Origin: Bacillus litorisediminis
Lineage (GTDB): Bacteria > Bacillota > Bacilli > Bacillales > JC228
Assembly (NCBI RefSeq): GCF_022808645.1
Contig: NZ_JAKZKT010000004.1
Coordinates: forward strand, 112,816-176,815
DNA: 64,000 nt
Direction of reading: 5' to 3'
A model generated the notes under the pieces. It was not told where the DNA came from and searched no databases. It worked only from the letters and a program-made list of their open reading frames with translations. Positions 55,565-63,898 of the stretch are shown here, piece by piece (position 1 is the stretch's first letter; every line of letters begins with the position of its first letter). A program made the translations under genes and the position numbers.

Positions 55565-55771
55565 TTGGAGAAAAAATTTATATACAAAATGATTGAAGAC
55601 GCGTTAATTCCCTATATATCAGGGGCGGATGACTGGGAAATTAGGAATGAAGATTATGAGATTATGTACAAGCGGATCATGGAAAGGAAAACACTGGCGT
55701 CAGAAAATGAGGTATATGAGCTCGTGGAAGATGTGGTATATGAGTATATAACCAATGATGCGAATGTATGA
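55565..55771 (+). CDS. Small acidic protein, YqzH-like
   Basis: A 68-residue acidic helical protein with the ending YELVEDVVYEYITND. It resembles the small protein YqzH that I recall near yqjW in B. subtilis; this assignment is from memory and not certain. The start is a TTG nine bases after GGAGAGG, with TATAAT at about 55540. It is divergent from the SOS polymerase and closed by a strong terminator. Confidence 0.7.
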   Translation: MEKKFIYKMIEDALIPYISGADDWEIRNEDYEIMYKRIMERKTLASENEVYELVEDVVYEYITNDANV

Positions 55772-55775
55772 GACA

Positions 55776-55820
55776 AGAAATCCCGCATCCTCCCCTCACA
55801 GAGGAAACGGGATTTTTTTA
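55776..55820 (+). terminator. Terminator between the YqzH-like gene and the anti-sigma gene
   Basis: AAATCCCG and CGGGATTT enclose an inner TCCTC/GAGGA stem, followed by seven Ts on the plus strand. It abuts the end of the convergent gene. Confidence 0.9.
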
Positions 55821-57149
55821 ATAAAGCGGTATATTAGCATCTCCGTAAATATAAGAAGGGAATCCGTTCATTCTTATCCTTATAGGACCAGGTGCGACAG
55901 TTTTATCATTATAAGGAACATGGAAAATCATATCCTTTCCAGTCTCCGCAACGCCCATACTATTCCGATTCAACTCATTGCCCGCACTGTCGGTTACTTT
56001 TTCGATAACGAAGTGATGAAAGTCGTCCGGCACATCATGGATTGTAATAAGTAAGAGACTGCCCTCCCGCTTTACCGATAGCTCTGGTCCTACCGAAGGC
56101 CTTTTGATAATCTCTGCTTTAGCAGGGTCAATGACTAGATCCAGCTCATCCTTATCAAGAGCCTGCAGTTTAGAAAATTGTAAGCTAAGGTGTTTAGGAT
56201 GACGGAAATAATTACTTTCCAGATAAAAAGTCATATAATCTTGCAAACCTGTAGCCGATAAACTGCCAGGATGACCGGACCAGAACTCACCCTTTTCGTC
56301 TACTAACCGCAAATCCTCAATATCAAAAACTTGCTTCGAGTTCTTTTCATCAAACATAACATCTATTTCCGTTCGTGTTGGATAAATAGTGATGTCCCGA
56401 ACTGTCACTTTCTGCCCTTCAAAGTCAAAGGTTTGATTAAGGACAAACTCTTTTTTCTGTCCGGCAAAAACACTTCTGTCCAGCTGAATCGGAATTTTCC
56501 ATTCCCCAGGAAGCTCAGAACGATACTCACTTATATGAACCTCAAGCAAAAATTCCTCGGGTACTTCTATATCGGTAAAAGTAAACTCAATCTGATACAG
56601 TTTCCCTTTCGACTTGTGCGGTTCAGGGACACTCCAAACAGACATAGCATAGCCCTGATCCATTTTATTTCCGTCTTTATCAATCAGCTCGGGTCTAACC
56701 GTCAATTCGTTAAACTCCTGATCCGTTTCAATTGAGTAAAACAAGATCATTCTTTTTTCATCTGCTAATACAGAATGAACGGTGAACTTAATTCCATCAT
56801 GTTCGTCAGACAAACCTATTTCTTGTAAGAAATGATTATCAATTGCTTCCTGCAGTGAGGGTTCATCACGGATAGCACTTACGAGGTTTTCCATGCCCGG
56901 AATTCCCCGCACGACCGCAGCAAACCCATCTAAATAACGGATTGAAAGAACAAATAAGAGGAGTACAACAGCAGCCTGGGCGAGTCCGGCTCTCCAATTC
57001 CAAGACACCCCTTTTTTTCGTTTGGGTGCTTCTAGTTTCCCACGGTGAATCCCTCTCAGTATCGCTTCATCTAAACGGACTTCAGGAATCTGAACATGAT
57101 CCATTTTTTTATGCAGTGCCTCTAATGTTTTCTCCTCATTCGTAAACAC
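55818..57149 (-). CDS. Membrane anti-sigma factor, DUF4179/DUF5643 type
   Basis: A 443-residue protein with a cytoplasmic N-terminus of about 52 residues, one membrane helix (residues 53-70) and a large extracellular domain of two beta-rich parts. This is the layout of DUF4179 anti-sigma factors that hold ECF sigma factors. The GTG at 57149, behind AAGGAGGGG, overlaps the sigma gene by 14 bases. The signal sensed is unknown. Confidence 0.85.
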   Translation of the reverse strand: MFTNEEKTLEALHKKMDHVQIPEVRLDEAILRGIHRGKLEAPKRKKGVSWNWRAGLAQAAVVLLLFVLSIRYLDGFAAVVRGIPGMENLVSAIRDEPSLQEAIDNHFLQEIGLSDEHDGIKFTVHSVLADEKRMILFYSIETDQEFNELTVRPELIDKDGNKMDQGYAMSVWSVPEPHKSKGKLYQIEFTFTDIEVPEEFLLEVHISEYRSELPGEWKIPIQLDRSVFAGQKKEFVLNQTFDFEGQKVTVRDITIYPTRTEIDVMFDEKNSKQVFDIEDLRLVDEKGEFWSGHPGSLSATGLQDYMTFYLESNYFRHPKHLSLQFSKLQALDKDELDLVIDPAKAEIIKRPSVGPELSVKREGSLLLITIHDVPDDFHHFVIEKVTDSAGNELNRNSMGVAETGKDMIFHVPYNDKTVAPGPIRIRMNGFPSYIYGDANIPLY

Positions 57150-57666
57150 GGTGAGCCCCTCCTTCCTCATCACGGAGTTCTAATCGAAGAGTCTCTAGTC
57201 CCTTATGAATCCATGTTTTAACTGTTCCATCAGGACATTCAAGGATGTCAGCAATTTCTCTAATTTTAAATTGGTGCAAATACTTAAGTGTAATGGCATT
57301 TCGCTGATTTTCCTCTAATTTCTCCAAAGCTACATACACATCTAGATAAATCGCATCCTCTTTTCCGCCAAGTATCTGTGCCATTTCATCGTGAAAAGAT
57401 AGGCGTTTTCGTTCTTTCAGAAGTGAAAAACAATAATTAATTAAGATCCGGACAATCCAGGTTGAAAAATATTGCGGTTTTCTTAAGGATGAAATCGAAC
57501 AATAAGCACGATACGTGATCTCTTGGACGGCTTCAATTGCATCATCTTCATTTTTCAGGTAAAGAATCGCGATTTTATAGAGTTTGTTTTTTTCTCTCTG
57601 AATCAGCTCATAAAAAGCGCCGTCATCGCCTTTTATCGCTCGTTTCACTAAGCTTTTTTGCGTCAA
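57136..57666 (-). CDS. ECF RNA polymerase sigma factor
   Basis: A 176-residue ECF sigma factor with region 2 (YKIAILYLKNEDDAIEAVQE) and region 4 (LEENQRNAITLKYLHQFK, then IADILECPDGTVKTWIHKG). It resembles SigV/SigX-like regulators of envelope stress. A TTG at 57666 has better ribosome-site spacing than the GTG one codon earlier. Coupled to its anti-sigma downstream. Whether it drives its own promoter cannot be settled here. Confidence 0.9.
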   Translation of the reverse strand: MTQKSLVKRAIKGDDGAFYELIQREKNKLYKIAILYLKNEDDAIEAVQEITYRAYCSISSLRKPQYFSTWIVRILINYCFSLLKERKRLSFHDEMAQILGGKEDAIYLDVYVALEKLEENQRNAITLKYLHQFKIREIADILECPDGTVKTWIHKGLETLRLELRDEEGGAHRVYE

Positions 57667-57777
57667 CACGCTCTCCCCTTTTGAATGGTTCTATTTGTTA
57701 GACTGGAAAAAAAGCATTTTGTTTTTTATTTTTTATTATTTTTATTTGTGGAGCTGATATCGCTGATATTTACCTTG

Positions 57778-57848
57778 ATAACGGAACTATGTCCTTTCAT
57801 TTCTGAAATCCCCCATTTTTTCACATATAGCGGAAAAGATGTCCGTTA
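57778..57848. repeat. Two copies of a CGGA...TCC motif
   Basis: ATAACGGAACTATGTCC (57778-57794) and ATAGCGGAAAAGATGTCC followed by GTTA (57827-57848) share a core 49 bases apart. The second copy is itself roughly palindromic (CGGA...TCCG). They lie in the sigma-factor/lipoprotein gap directly before the REP-like palindrome. Confidence 0.5.
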
Positions 57849-57853
57849 CAAAG

Positions 57854-57882
57854 TGAAACGCAAGAACCGTCCCCATGTTTCA
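57854..57882. repeat. REP-like palindrome
   Basis: TGAAAC and GTTTCA, six-base inverted ends, flank AAGAACCGTCCCC in a 29-base element. The combination GAAAC-N-GGGGACGGTTCTT-N-GTTTC is one I recall from dispersed REP-type elements handled by RAYT (IS200-like) transposases in Firmicutes. Only one copy is in the window. Confidence 0.55.
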
Positions 57883-57891
57883 TTTTTAAAA

Positions 57892-57920
57892 TAAAACAAC
57901 CCGCCAAAATAGCGGGCTGA
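57892..57920 (-). terminator. Terminator after the lipoprotein gene
   Basis: CCCGC and GCGGG flank a short loop; the minus strand continues TTGTTTTATTTT. It follows the lipoprotein stop by 15 bases. Confidence 0.75.
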
Positions 57921-57934
57921 CATTTTTCCTGTTA

Positions 57935-58483
57935 TTAAGGCTGGAGCTCAAGCTTCTGAGTGGCCATGTCATAGAGATAAACCCGATTAGGCTGGGTACC
58001 AGAAGACACGTCTGCATGGATTTCATAGCCTGATTCGGTTTTTTTCAATTCCTTAACGATTGTGAATCCATCTAATTCCTCATTCTTGATTTCATGAACG
58101 ACCGATCGCACAACAGCTGCTTCTGCCTTACTCTCATCATCCGTTAAGACCATGATTTTTTTCGCGCCGGTTTGGCCAGGGTATGATTCTAAAATTGGAC
58201 CGGTTGACTCAGGAATGACACGCATGCCAAGCTCTAAATCTTCAAAGGCTAGTTCTTCTCCCTTGTCATTTACGATCTCAGTCTCTTCTTCAATGCCATA
58301 GATAATATCCTTAATGAGAACCCTCTTCATTTCTCCTTCAGCCATAAGATCCGTAATAAACATAGGTTCTGACTCACGGTAATTCACTGTATCTCCTTCG
58401 TCTCCGGAAGTTGTATCCCGAGCCGTTCCGCACCCTGCTAGAAACAGGACAGCCGCAATCACGATAATCCCCTTTTTTAACAT
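57935..58483 (-). CDS. Putative lipoprotein, unknown function
   Basis: A 182-residue protein with a signal peptide and lipobox FLAGC (C18). The mature part is acidic and beta-rich, with GMRVIPESTGPILESYPGQT suggesting an OB-like metal- or polymer-interacting fold (YobA/DUF3221-like), which is only an impression. It stands between the sigma/anti-sigma pair and yqjQ. Single gene with its own terminator. Confidence 0.75.
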   Translation of the reverse strand: MLKKGIIVIAAVLFLAGCGTARDTTSGDEGDTVNYRESEPMFITDLMAEGEMKRVLIKDIIYGIEEETEIVNDKGEELAFEDLELGMRVIPESTGPILESYPGQTGAKKIMVLTDDESKAEAAVVRSVVHEIKNEELDGFTIVKELKKTESGYEIHADVSSGTQPNRVYLYDMATQKLELQP

Positions 58484-58549
58484 ATATAAACCCTCCTAAG
58501 GTGTCTTCTCTTTACTTAGTTTGACGGAGGGAACTCATCATTTGTTACA

Positions 58550-59347
58550 CTATTTTTTAAAGATAGCTTTTTTGCCAAGTCTTTCAAAGGTTTTAGGGAA
58601 AAGAGTAAAAAGGACATCACCTGCATTCATCCAGCGAGGCAGATTGATTTCCCTTGTCCGGCTTAGCATTCTTTTTACAACTGCTCCAGCGACCTGGTCG
58701 CTGGATAGCATAATCTTCCGCACATTTTTGACATAAGAACCAGTTTGATCAGCTATATTAAAAAAATTAGTTTCGATTGGCCCCGGGTTAACAGCGGTCA
58801 CAAAGATTCCATCTTCAGCTACTTCCAGCCTAAGGGCATTGGTAAAACCGAGAACCGCATGCTTAGTAGCAGAATATATACTGGATTTAGGCGTAGCAAT
58901 TTTTCCGGCAATTGATGCGATATTAATGATATGTCCCTGCTTTCTTGCTTTCATTCCAGGGAGCACCATTTTGGTGCACCCGATTAGTCCAATCACATTG
59001 GTTTCAAACATCGCTTTGGCATGTTCAATCTTGGCCTCTTCAACCGTTTCAAATATGCCAAATCCTGCATTATTGACGAGAACATCAATAGACGGGACTT
59101 CTGCAGTTATTTGTGCAAAAATTCTCTGAATTTCATCGGTATTCGCTATATCCAGCTTATAAATCCATACAGATACCGGATAATTTTCCTCAATCTCCTG
59201 CTTTAAAGTTTGAAGCTTGTCCCATGATCTCGCTAATAAAATCACGTTAGCCCCACTTTGTGCACATAGTACCGCTATTTTCGCGCCAATGCCTGATGAT
59301 GCTCCTGTAATAACCACATTTTTGCCGTTTAGCCGATCATTTATCAT
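58550..59347 (-). CDS. yqjQ: Short-chain dehydrogenase/reductase YqjQ
   Basis: The 265-residue SDR has the cofactor loop VVITGASSGIGAKIA, the NNAG motif in LVNNAGFGIFE and the catalytic Ser-Tyr-Lys (IASIAGKIATPKSSIYSATKH). The ATG at 59347 overlaps the yqjP stop by the ATGA arrangement. Substrate unknown. In B. subtilis yqjQ and yqjP are also adjacent. Confidence 0.92.
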   Translation of the reverse strand: MINDRLNGKNVVITGASSGIGAKIAVLCAQSGANVILLARSWDKLQTLKQEIEENYPVSVWIYKLDIANTDEIQRIFAQITAEVPSIDVLVNNAGFGIFETVEEAKIEHAKAMFETNVIGLIGCTKMVLPGMKARKQGHIINIASIAGKIATPKSSIYSATKHAVLGFTNALRLEVAEDGIFVTAVNPGPIETNFFNIADQTGSYVKNVRKIMLSSDQVAGAVVKRMLSRTREINLPRWMNAGDVLFTLFPKTFERLGKKAIFKK

Positions 59348-60291
59348 GTTTGATTCCAATCCTTTATCTGAAATTTGGCTTCTATATAATCTAATTGTCC
59401 AACTGTTTCCGAAATCGTAAGAGGCAGCTGCGTTTTATAGGCATGCGGAAATAGCTTCCGGCAAATTTCAAATACCGACAAATTTTCATTTTCCTTCAGC
59501 ATGTCCCATACCTTAAAAGCCCGTTCTTCTTGCGCTTTTAACCTTTTTTCTACTAGCTCTCTCACACCGCCCTTCATAATTTCCCCATGACCCGGATAAA
59601 CCGTCAAAGGATTTAGCTCAGCTAAGTCTTCTAACGTATGTATATAATCTAACAAAGGTTTATGGCGTTCCTCCCCCTTATTAAAGGGCGGCTCTAAGAT
59701 AGGATTAGATGAGATATGGTTCAGAAGCACGTCTCCGCCAATTAGAATCTGATCTTTTTCCCGATATAAACTAATATGGCTGGTTGCATGTCCAGGTGTT
59801 TCTAATACCACCCAATCATTTTCTAAAGGAAGAGTCATTCCATCCGTTAGAGGGATATCCAGCTTTCTCTGGCAGGCATAATCAAGCGGACTCATTAATT
59901 GATCCAGATAATAAGAAAATTCATCAGGAACACCAAACTCAGCAAACCACTCTGTAAAAACTTCCCGATGATAATCAGCAAAATCCTTTGTCCGGTAAAG
60001 CCATCTGTCCGCAGCCGGATGAGCCAGTACGGGTGTTGATTGAGGAAATTTTTCAACTAACCCAACATGATCAGGGTGATGATGGGTTAAAACAATTTGA
60101 TCAATATCGTGAATCTTAATCCCCAGCTCGCTAAAGGAGTGCTGCATTTGTTCCCAAGCTTCATTTGTCAGCACACCCGCATCTACCAAAGTCAGAGCAT
60201 CTCCCTTAATTAAATAAGCATGAACATCTCCAACCGCAAACGGTGTAGAGAGTGTAATTTGTGCAATACCCGCGTGCCAATTTCCCAACAT
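59344..60291 (-). CDS. yqjP: MBL-fold metallohydrolase YqjP
   Basis: The 315-residue protein carries the metallo-beta-lactamase HxHxDH motif (IVLTHHHPDHVGL), the second histidine in TPGHATSHISL, the aspartate in LIGGDVLLNH and the last in VYPGHGEIM. A helical C-terminal domain follows. Hydrolase specificity (thioester or other) is unknown. Divergent from the T-box/proC unit. Confidence 0.92.
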   Translation of the reverse strand: MLGNWHAGIAQITLSTPFAVGDVHAYLIKGDALTLVDAGVLTNEAWEQMQHSFSELGIKIHDIDQIVLTHHHPDHVGLVEKFPQSTPVLAHPAADRWLYRTKDFADYHREVFTEWFAEFGVPDEFSYYLDQLMSPLDYACQRKLDIPLTDGMTLPLENDWVVLETPGHATSHISLYREKDQILIGGDVLLNHISSNPILEPPFNKGEERHKPLLDYIHTLEDLAELNPLTVYPGHGEIMKGGVRELVEKRLKAQEERAFKVWDMLKENENLSVFEICRKLFPHAYKTQLPLTISETVGQLDYIEAKFQIKDWNQT

Positions 60292-60382
60292 TGTTCAGCT
60301 GCCTTCCCTAAAAATGAATAACCATTCATTTTATTTTACTGTATTTCACCTATTTTGTCATGAAAATAACTTCCTAAAACAC

Positions 60383-60412
60383 TTGACAAAAAGGTCAATT
60401 TTTTAGCATAAT
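60383..60412 (+). promoter_or_regulatory. SigA promoter of the T-box/proC transcript
   Basis: TTGACA (60383-60388) and CATAAT (60407-60412) are separated by 18 bases. Confidence 0.7.
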
Positions 60413-60424
60413 CTCATATAATAT

Positions 60425-60680
60425 CTTTAAATTTATAGTTACGGCAATGAGTAAGGCCAGTAAATAAAACATGATGAAAGAGAGTGAAGTCCAACCGGGG
60501 CTGAAAGACTTCACCATCCCCTGTTTTATTGAACCTACCTTATGAGCGTTTCAGGACAACCTGAACGGCTGACGCCCGTTATAAGTCAATCGAGTTGCTC
60601 TCTTTATAGAGGGAACAAAGGTGGTACCACGGAAGCTAAGCTTTTCGTCCTTTACAGGATGGAAAGCTTTTTTTATTAGA
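60425..60680 (+). promoter_or_regulatory. proC: T-box leader with proline specifier
   Basis: The conserved T-box AAAGGTGGTACCACGG lies at 60617-60632, before an intrinsic terminator. Stem I includes the GTGAAGTC/GACTTCAC helix; the likely specifier in GAACCTACC is CCT (60534-60536), a proline codon followed by the usual A. Uncharged proline tRNA should stabilise the antiterminator and raise proC expression. Proline T-boxes on pro genes are known in B. subtilis. Confidence 0.9.
60638..60676 (+). terminator. T-box-controlled terminator
   Basis: AAGCTTTTCGTCCT and AGGATGGAAAGCTT form a 14-bp stem (with G-U pairs) followed by seven Ts. It overlaps the antiterminator segment. Confidence 0.88.
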
Positions 60681-60717
60681 TTTTTTAATTTTAATAAAGC
60701 TAAAGGAGGAAGGAACA

Positions 60718-61536
60718 ATGGAGAAGATTGCGTGTATTGGTGCTGGTTCAATGGCAGAATCCATCATAGAAGGAATATTAGGGCGGGGTCTTGTTTCTCC
60801 AGCTTCCCTCTTCGTAACGAACAAACAGGACCAGCAGCGTCTGCAGTATTTACAAGAAAAATATGGGGTTCAGACGACATATGACCTCGAAGGAATACTT
60901 AAGGAAGCCCAATGTATTATTCTGGCGATGAAACCAAAGGATGCTCATGAAGCCTTAGAGACAATTAAACCATATGTCCAAAGGACATCGGTTATCATTT
61001 CAGTATTAGCTGGTATTCCAATTAATACGATTGAAAAGATACTTGGTGAAGAATTTAAAATTGTCCGGGCGATGCCGAATACGTCAGCTGCAATAGGGAA
61101 ATCAGCAACAGCTATCGCTCATAATCAGCGGGTGAGCGAGGATGAAGTAAAGAATGTAGTTCAGCTGTTTTCCAGTATTGGCGTTACAGCAGTTGTAGAT
61201 GAAGAAAAATTAGATGCCATAACTGGGCTTTCAGGAAGCGGCCCAGCCTATATTTATTACATTGTGGAAGCCTTTGAGCAATCAGCGAAGGAGTTAGGGC
61301 TGGATGAGGAAATTGCTAAAACGTTTATTATCCAAACCTTGATGGGTGCAGGCGAAATGCTGAATCAAACGAAAAAAGAACCAGCGGACTTAAGGAAAGC
61401 CGTGACAAGCCCAGGCGGGACAACGGAGGCAGGATTAAAAGTACTCGAATCGCTTCACGTAAAAGAAGCACTCGTCTCCTGTGTAAAAGAAGCAACCCGT
61501 CAGTCCAAAAAGCTCGGGAAAGAATATGTAAAATAA
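60718..61536 (+). CDS. proC: Pyrroline-5-carboxylate reductase
   Basis: ProC makes proline from pyrroline-5-carboxylate with NADPH. The 272-residue protein has the GAGSMAESIIEGIL dinucleotide motif, LSGSGPAYIYYIVEAF and the C-terminal signature VTSPGGTTEAGLKVL. AAAGGAGG precedes the ATG. Position next to yqjP and yqjQ and the proline T-box agree with B. subtilis proI. proBA is not in this window. Confidence 0.97.
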   Translation: MEKIACIGAGSMAESIIEGILGRGLVSPASLFVTNKQDQQRLQYLQEKYGVQTTYDLEGILKEAQCIILAMKPKDAHEALETIKPYVQRTSVIISVLAGIPINTIEKILGEEFKIVRAMPNTSAAIGKSATAIAHNQRVSEDEVKNVVQLFSSIGVTAVVDEEKLDAITGLSGSGPAYIYYIVEAFEQSAKELGLDEEIAKTFIIQTLMGAGEMLNQTKKEPADLRKAVTSPGGTTEAGLKVLESLHVKEALVSCVKEATRQSKKLGKEYVK

Positions 61537-61547
61537 GTGCCACATAG

Positions 61548-61587
61548 AAAAAAGATGAGCATGATGCAAATGCTCATCTTTTTTAAA
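61548..61587 (+). terminator. Bidirectional terminator between proC and meeY
   Basis: AAAAAAGATGAGCAT and ATGCTCATCTTTTTT form a 15-bp perfect stem with T-runs on both strands. Confidence 0.93.
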
Positions 61588-61599
61588 ATAATATAGTGC

Positions 61600-62376
61600 T
61601 TAAGCTCTTTTTCGTTCCTGAATAGTCTCTGCAGCTTTTGGCCGCGAGAAAAGCCATCCGCCTAAGGCAATCAATACAAGAACAGCATAGAAAGTGAGCT
61701 TCCATTCTGGCGATTCTGCAAAGTGTTCTGAAAGGACGCCAAGACTCGGATGGGAAAGAGTATGGACGGCTAACTTAATGCCTACCCAGCCCACGATGAG
61801 AAACGCAGCAATCTCGAGACCCGGTCTTTCATGCAGTAATTTCACAAAGAAATTAGCTGCAAACCGCATGATAATCAAACCGATGACTCCGCCAGCAAAG
61901 ATAACTAAAAATTGGCCCCCATCAAGTCCGCCAATTGCCGGAAGCGGCGTACTTGGCAGCGCCATTGCTAACGCTACTGCAGCTAATATAGAATCAACCG
62001 CAAATGCCATATCTGCTAACTCTACTTTAAAAACAGTTGCCCATAACCCGCCTTTGGCTTTAGGCTTATCCTTCTTCTCCGTGTTTTTCACCACTGCCTT
62101 ACGGAAGATATGGTTAATGGCGATAAAGAGAAGATAAAGCGCACCGATCGCCTGAATCTGCCAGACATTGACGAGAAACGAAATCGCGAATAATGCTAAG
62201 AAACGTAAGATAAAAGCACCTGCCAGTCCGTAGAACAATGCTTTTTTTCGTTCTTCTTCCGGTAAATGCTTTACCATAATGGCAAGAACTAATGCATTGT
62301 CAGCTGCCAATAATCCCTCTAACGCAACCAAGACTAACAATACCCAGCCATACTCTACTAACAATGATAATTCCAT
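61600..62376 (-). CDS. meeY: TerC family membrane protein (YkoY/MeeY type)
   Basis: A 258-residue protein with about seven helices and the TerC acidic motifs EGLLAADNALVLAIMVKHL and ELADMAFAVDSILAAVALA. In B. subtilis the TerC protein YkoY (MeeY) sits behind a manganese riboswitch and is linked to metalation of secreted enzymes. The same riboswitch type lies upstream here, supporting a manganese export or delivery role. Confidence 0.92.
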   Translation of the reverse strand: MELSLLVEYGWVLLVLVALEGLLAADNALVLAIMVKHLPEEERKKALFYGLAGAFILRFLALFAISFLVNVWQIQAIGALYLLFIAINHIFRKAVVKNTEKKDKPKAKGGLWATVFKVELADMAFAVDSILAAVALAMALPSTPLPAIGGLDGGQFLVIFAGGVIGLIIMRFAANFFVKLLHERPGLEIAAFLIVGWVGIKLAVHTLSHPSLGVLSEHFAESPEWKLTFYAVLVLIALGGWLFSRPKAAETIQERKRA

Positions 62377-62426
62377 TTGTTCTCCTCCTATCTTTGTTTG
62401 ACAACTAATATATAAAAAGATTTATA

Positions 62427-62497
62427 TAAAAAATGACCTTTACCAAATCAGGTAAAGGTCATACAAAAAGAGACCTCTACACTGAAGTAAAGGTCTC
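62427..62497 (-). terminator. Two consecutive hairpins in the meeY leader
   Basis: The first hairpin (62470-62497) pairs AGACCTTTAC with GTAGAGGTCT and is followed by five Ts. The second (62433-62462) pairs ATGACCTTTACC with GGTAAAGGTCAT and is followed by TTTTTT. Both contain ACCTTTA, the 3' arm of aptamer helix P1, so one or both can compete with the aptamer. Confidence 0.75.
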
Positions 62498-62586
62498 GCT
62501 AACAACGTCCTTAGTTGCCAATAAAGCCGAGGATTAAATCCCGTAATGACGACTTTTATTGAACAGCTACTCCCCTTTAATAAAAG
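62484..62586 (-). promoter_or_regulatory. yybP-ykoY manganese riboswitch
   Basis: The minus strand shows the conserved TAAAGGGGAGTAGCTG entry, the interior segments (GTCATTACGGG, CCTCGGCTTTATTGGC) and the closing GCGAGACCTTTAC. TAAAGG pairs with CCTTTA to form P1. Manganese binding should stabilise P1 and prevent the overlapping terminator, raising meeY expression. Confidence 0.93.
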
Positions 62587-62610
62587 GTAAAGTATTCATT
62601 TATGCTTTTC

Positions 62611-62639
62611 ATTATATACGTTATTTTGTAATTTATCAA
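62611..62639 (-). promoter_or_regulatory. SigA promoter of the manganese riboswitch/meeY transcript
   Basis: On the minus strand TTGATA and TATAAT are exactly 17 bases apart, 25 bases before the aptamer. Confidence 0.85.
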
Positions 62640-62758
62640 GTTATTATTCTTGAAATATAGATCAGAACCTTATGTTGCAGAAAATTTCAATTTTGAACAG
62701 ATAATTGCTATACTTTTTTTGTAATTAAGAAACCGAAATGAAAAAGGAGGCACCATCA

Positions 62759-63778
62759 ATGAAGACAAAGTTATTTTCTCCCTATACCGTTAAAGGTGTT
62801 ACTTTAAAAAATAGAATTGTGATGTCACCAATGTGCATGTATTCCTCGCACGAAGAAGACGGTATGGTGCAGAACTGGCATTATACTCACTATACAAGCC
62901 GGGCAGTTGGTCAAGTTGGCCTCATTATGATTGAAGCTACTGCTGTCACTCCCCAAGGCAGGATATCTGCTCAAGATTTAGGAATTTGGTCAGATGATCA
63001 CATTGAAGGTTTGGCAAAGCTTGTATCATTGATAAAGGAACATGGTGCAAAAACCGCGATTCAACTTGCACATGCCGGAAGAAAAGCAACAGTAGATGGG
63101 GATATTTATTCAGCATCAGCGCTTCCTTTTAATGAAAATTATAAAACTCCAAAAGAATTGACCAAGGCTGAAATTGCGCAGACGGTGGAAGCTTTTAAAC
63201 AAGGAGCAGATCGTGCAATCCGGGCTGGCTTTGACATATTAGAAATTCATGGAGCTCATGGATACTTAATTAATCAATTTCTCTCCCCGCTTTCTAATAA
63301 TCGTACTGATGAATATGGCGGCTCAGCTGAAAATCGCTATCGATTCTTAAGAGAAGTGATAGACGCGATTCGGTCCATTTGGAACGGTCCGCTTTTTGTA
63401 AGGGTATCTGCAAAGGACTATCATGAGGAAGGTCTGGATGTAGAAGATTATGTTACGTTCTGCCGTTGGATGAAAGAACAAGATGTTGATCTGATTGATG
63501 TAAGTTCAGGAGCTGTCGTTCCATCCAAAATCAATGCTTACCCTGGCTATCAGGTAAAACTGGCTGAAACCATCAAGCAAGGTGCCGGAATTGATACTGG
63601 AGCTGTAGGATTGATTACAAAAGCCGTACAGGCGGAAGAAATATTGCAAAATGAACGGGCTGACTTAATATTTCTGGCAAGAGAACTTTTACGTGACCCA
63701 TATTGGCCGCGAACGGCTGCAAAAGAGCTAGGTGAAGAAATAGCAGGACCCGTGCAATACGAACGGGGCTGGCGGTAA
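62759..63778 (+). CDS. namA: NADPH dehydrogenase, old yellow enzyme (YqjM/NamA)
   Basis: A 339-residue flavoprotein of the thermophilic-like old yellow enzyme class that reduces activated alkenes. The characteristic C26 and Y28 lie in SPMCMYSS, the substrate histidines in [13 protein letters not shown], and R336 of the C-terminal arginine finger in QYERGWR, all as in B. subtilis YqjM. The ATG at 62759 has AAGGAGG upstream; the frame start at 62738 has not. A terminator follows. Confidence 0.95.
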   Translation: MKTKLFSPYTVKGVTLKNRIVMSPMCMYSSHEEDGMVQNWHYTHYTSRAVGQVGLIMIEATAVTPQGRISAQDLGIWSDDHIEGLAKLVSLIKEHGAKTAIQLAHAGRKATVDGDIYSASALPFNENYKTPKELTKAEIAQTVEAFKQGADRAIRAGFDILEIHGAHGYLINQFLSPLSNNRTDEYGGSAENRYRFLREVIDAIRSIWNGPLFVRVSAKDYHEEGLDVEDYVTFCRWMKEQDVDLIDVSSGAVVPSKINAYPGYQVKLAETIKQGAGIDTGAVGLITKAVQAEEILQNERADLIFLARELLRDPYWPRTAAKELGEEIAGPVQYERGWR

Positions 63779-63794
63779 GGAATACAAGGAACAC

Positions 63795-63826
63795 AAAAGA
63801 AGTCACCAATGGGTGACTTCTTTATT
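63795..63826 (+). terminator. Terminator after namA
   Basis: AAAGAAGTCACC and GGTGACTTCTTT form a 12-bp stem with a four-base loop, followed by ATTTAT. Confidence 0.88.
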
Positions 63827-63898
63827 TATATAAACTATAAGGGGGGAATAGTTAAGGTTTATTTGCTAATTTTGGGCTTGTCAAGAAAAGTGTGTAAG

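Noticed and set aside
57854..57882. ECF promoter (TGAAAC, 16-base spacer, CGTTTC) for the sigma gene on the minus strand
   Set aside because: The match falls entirely in the REP-like palindrome, whose inverted ends create it, and it lies about 190 bases from the start codon.
57685..57894. Plus-strand 69-codon frame in the sigma-factor leader
   Set aside because: No ribosome site; it overlaps the repeat motifs, the REP-like palindrome and the promoter region of the sigma gene.
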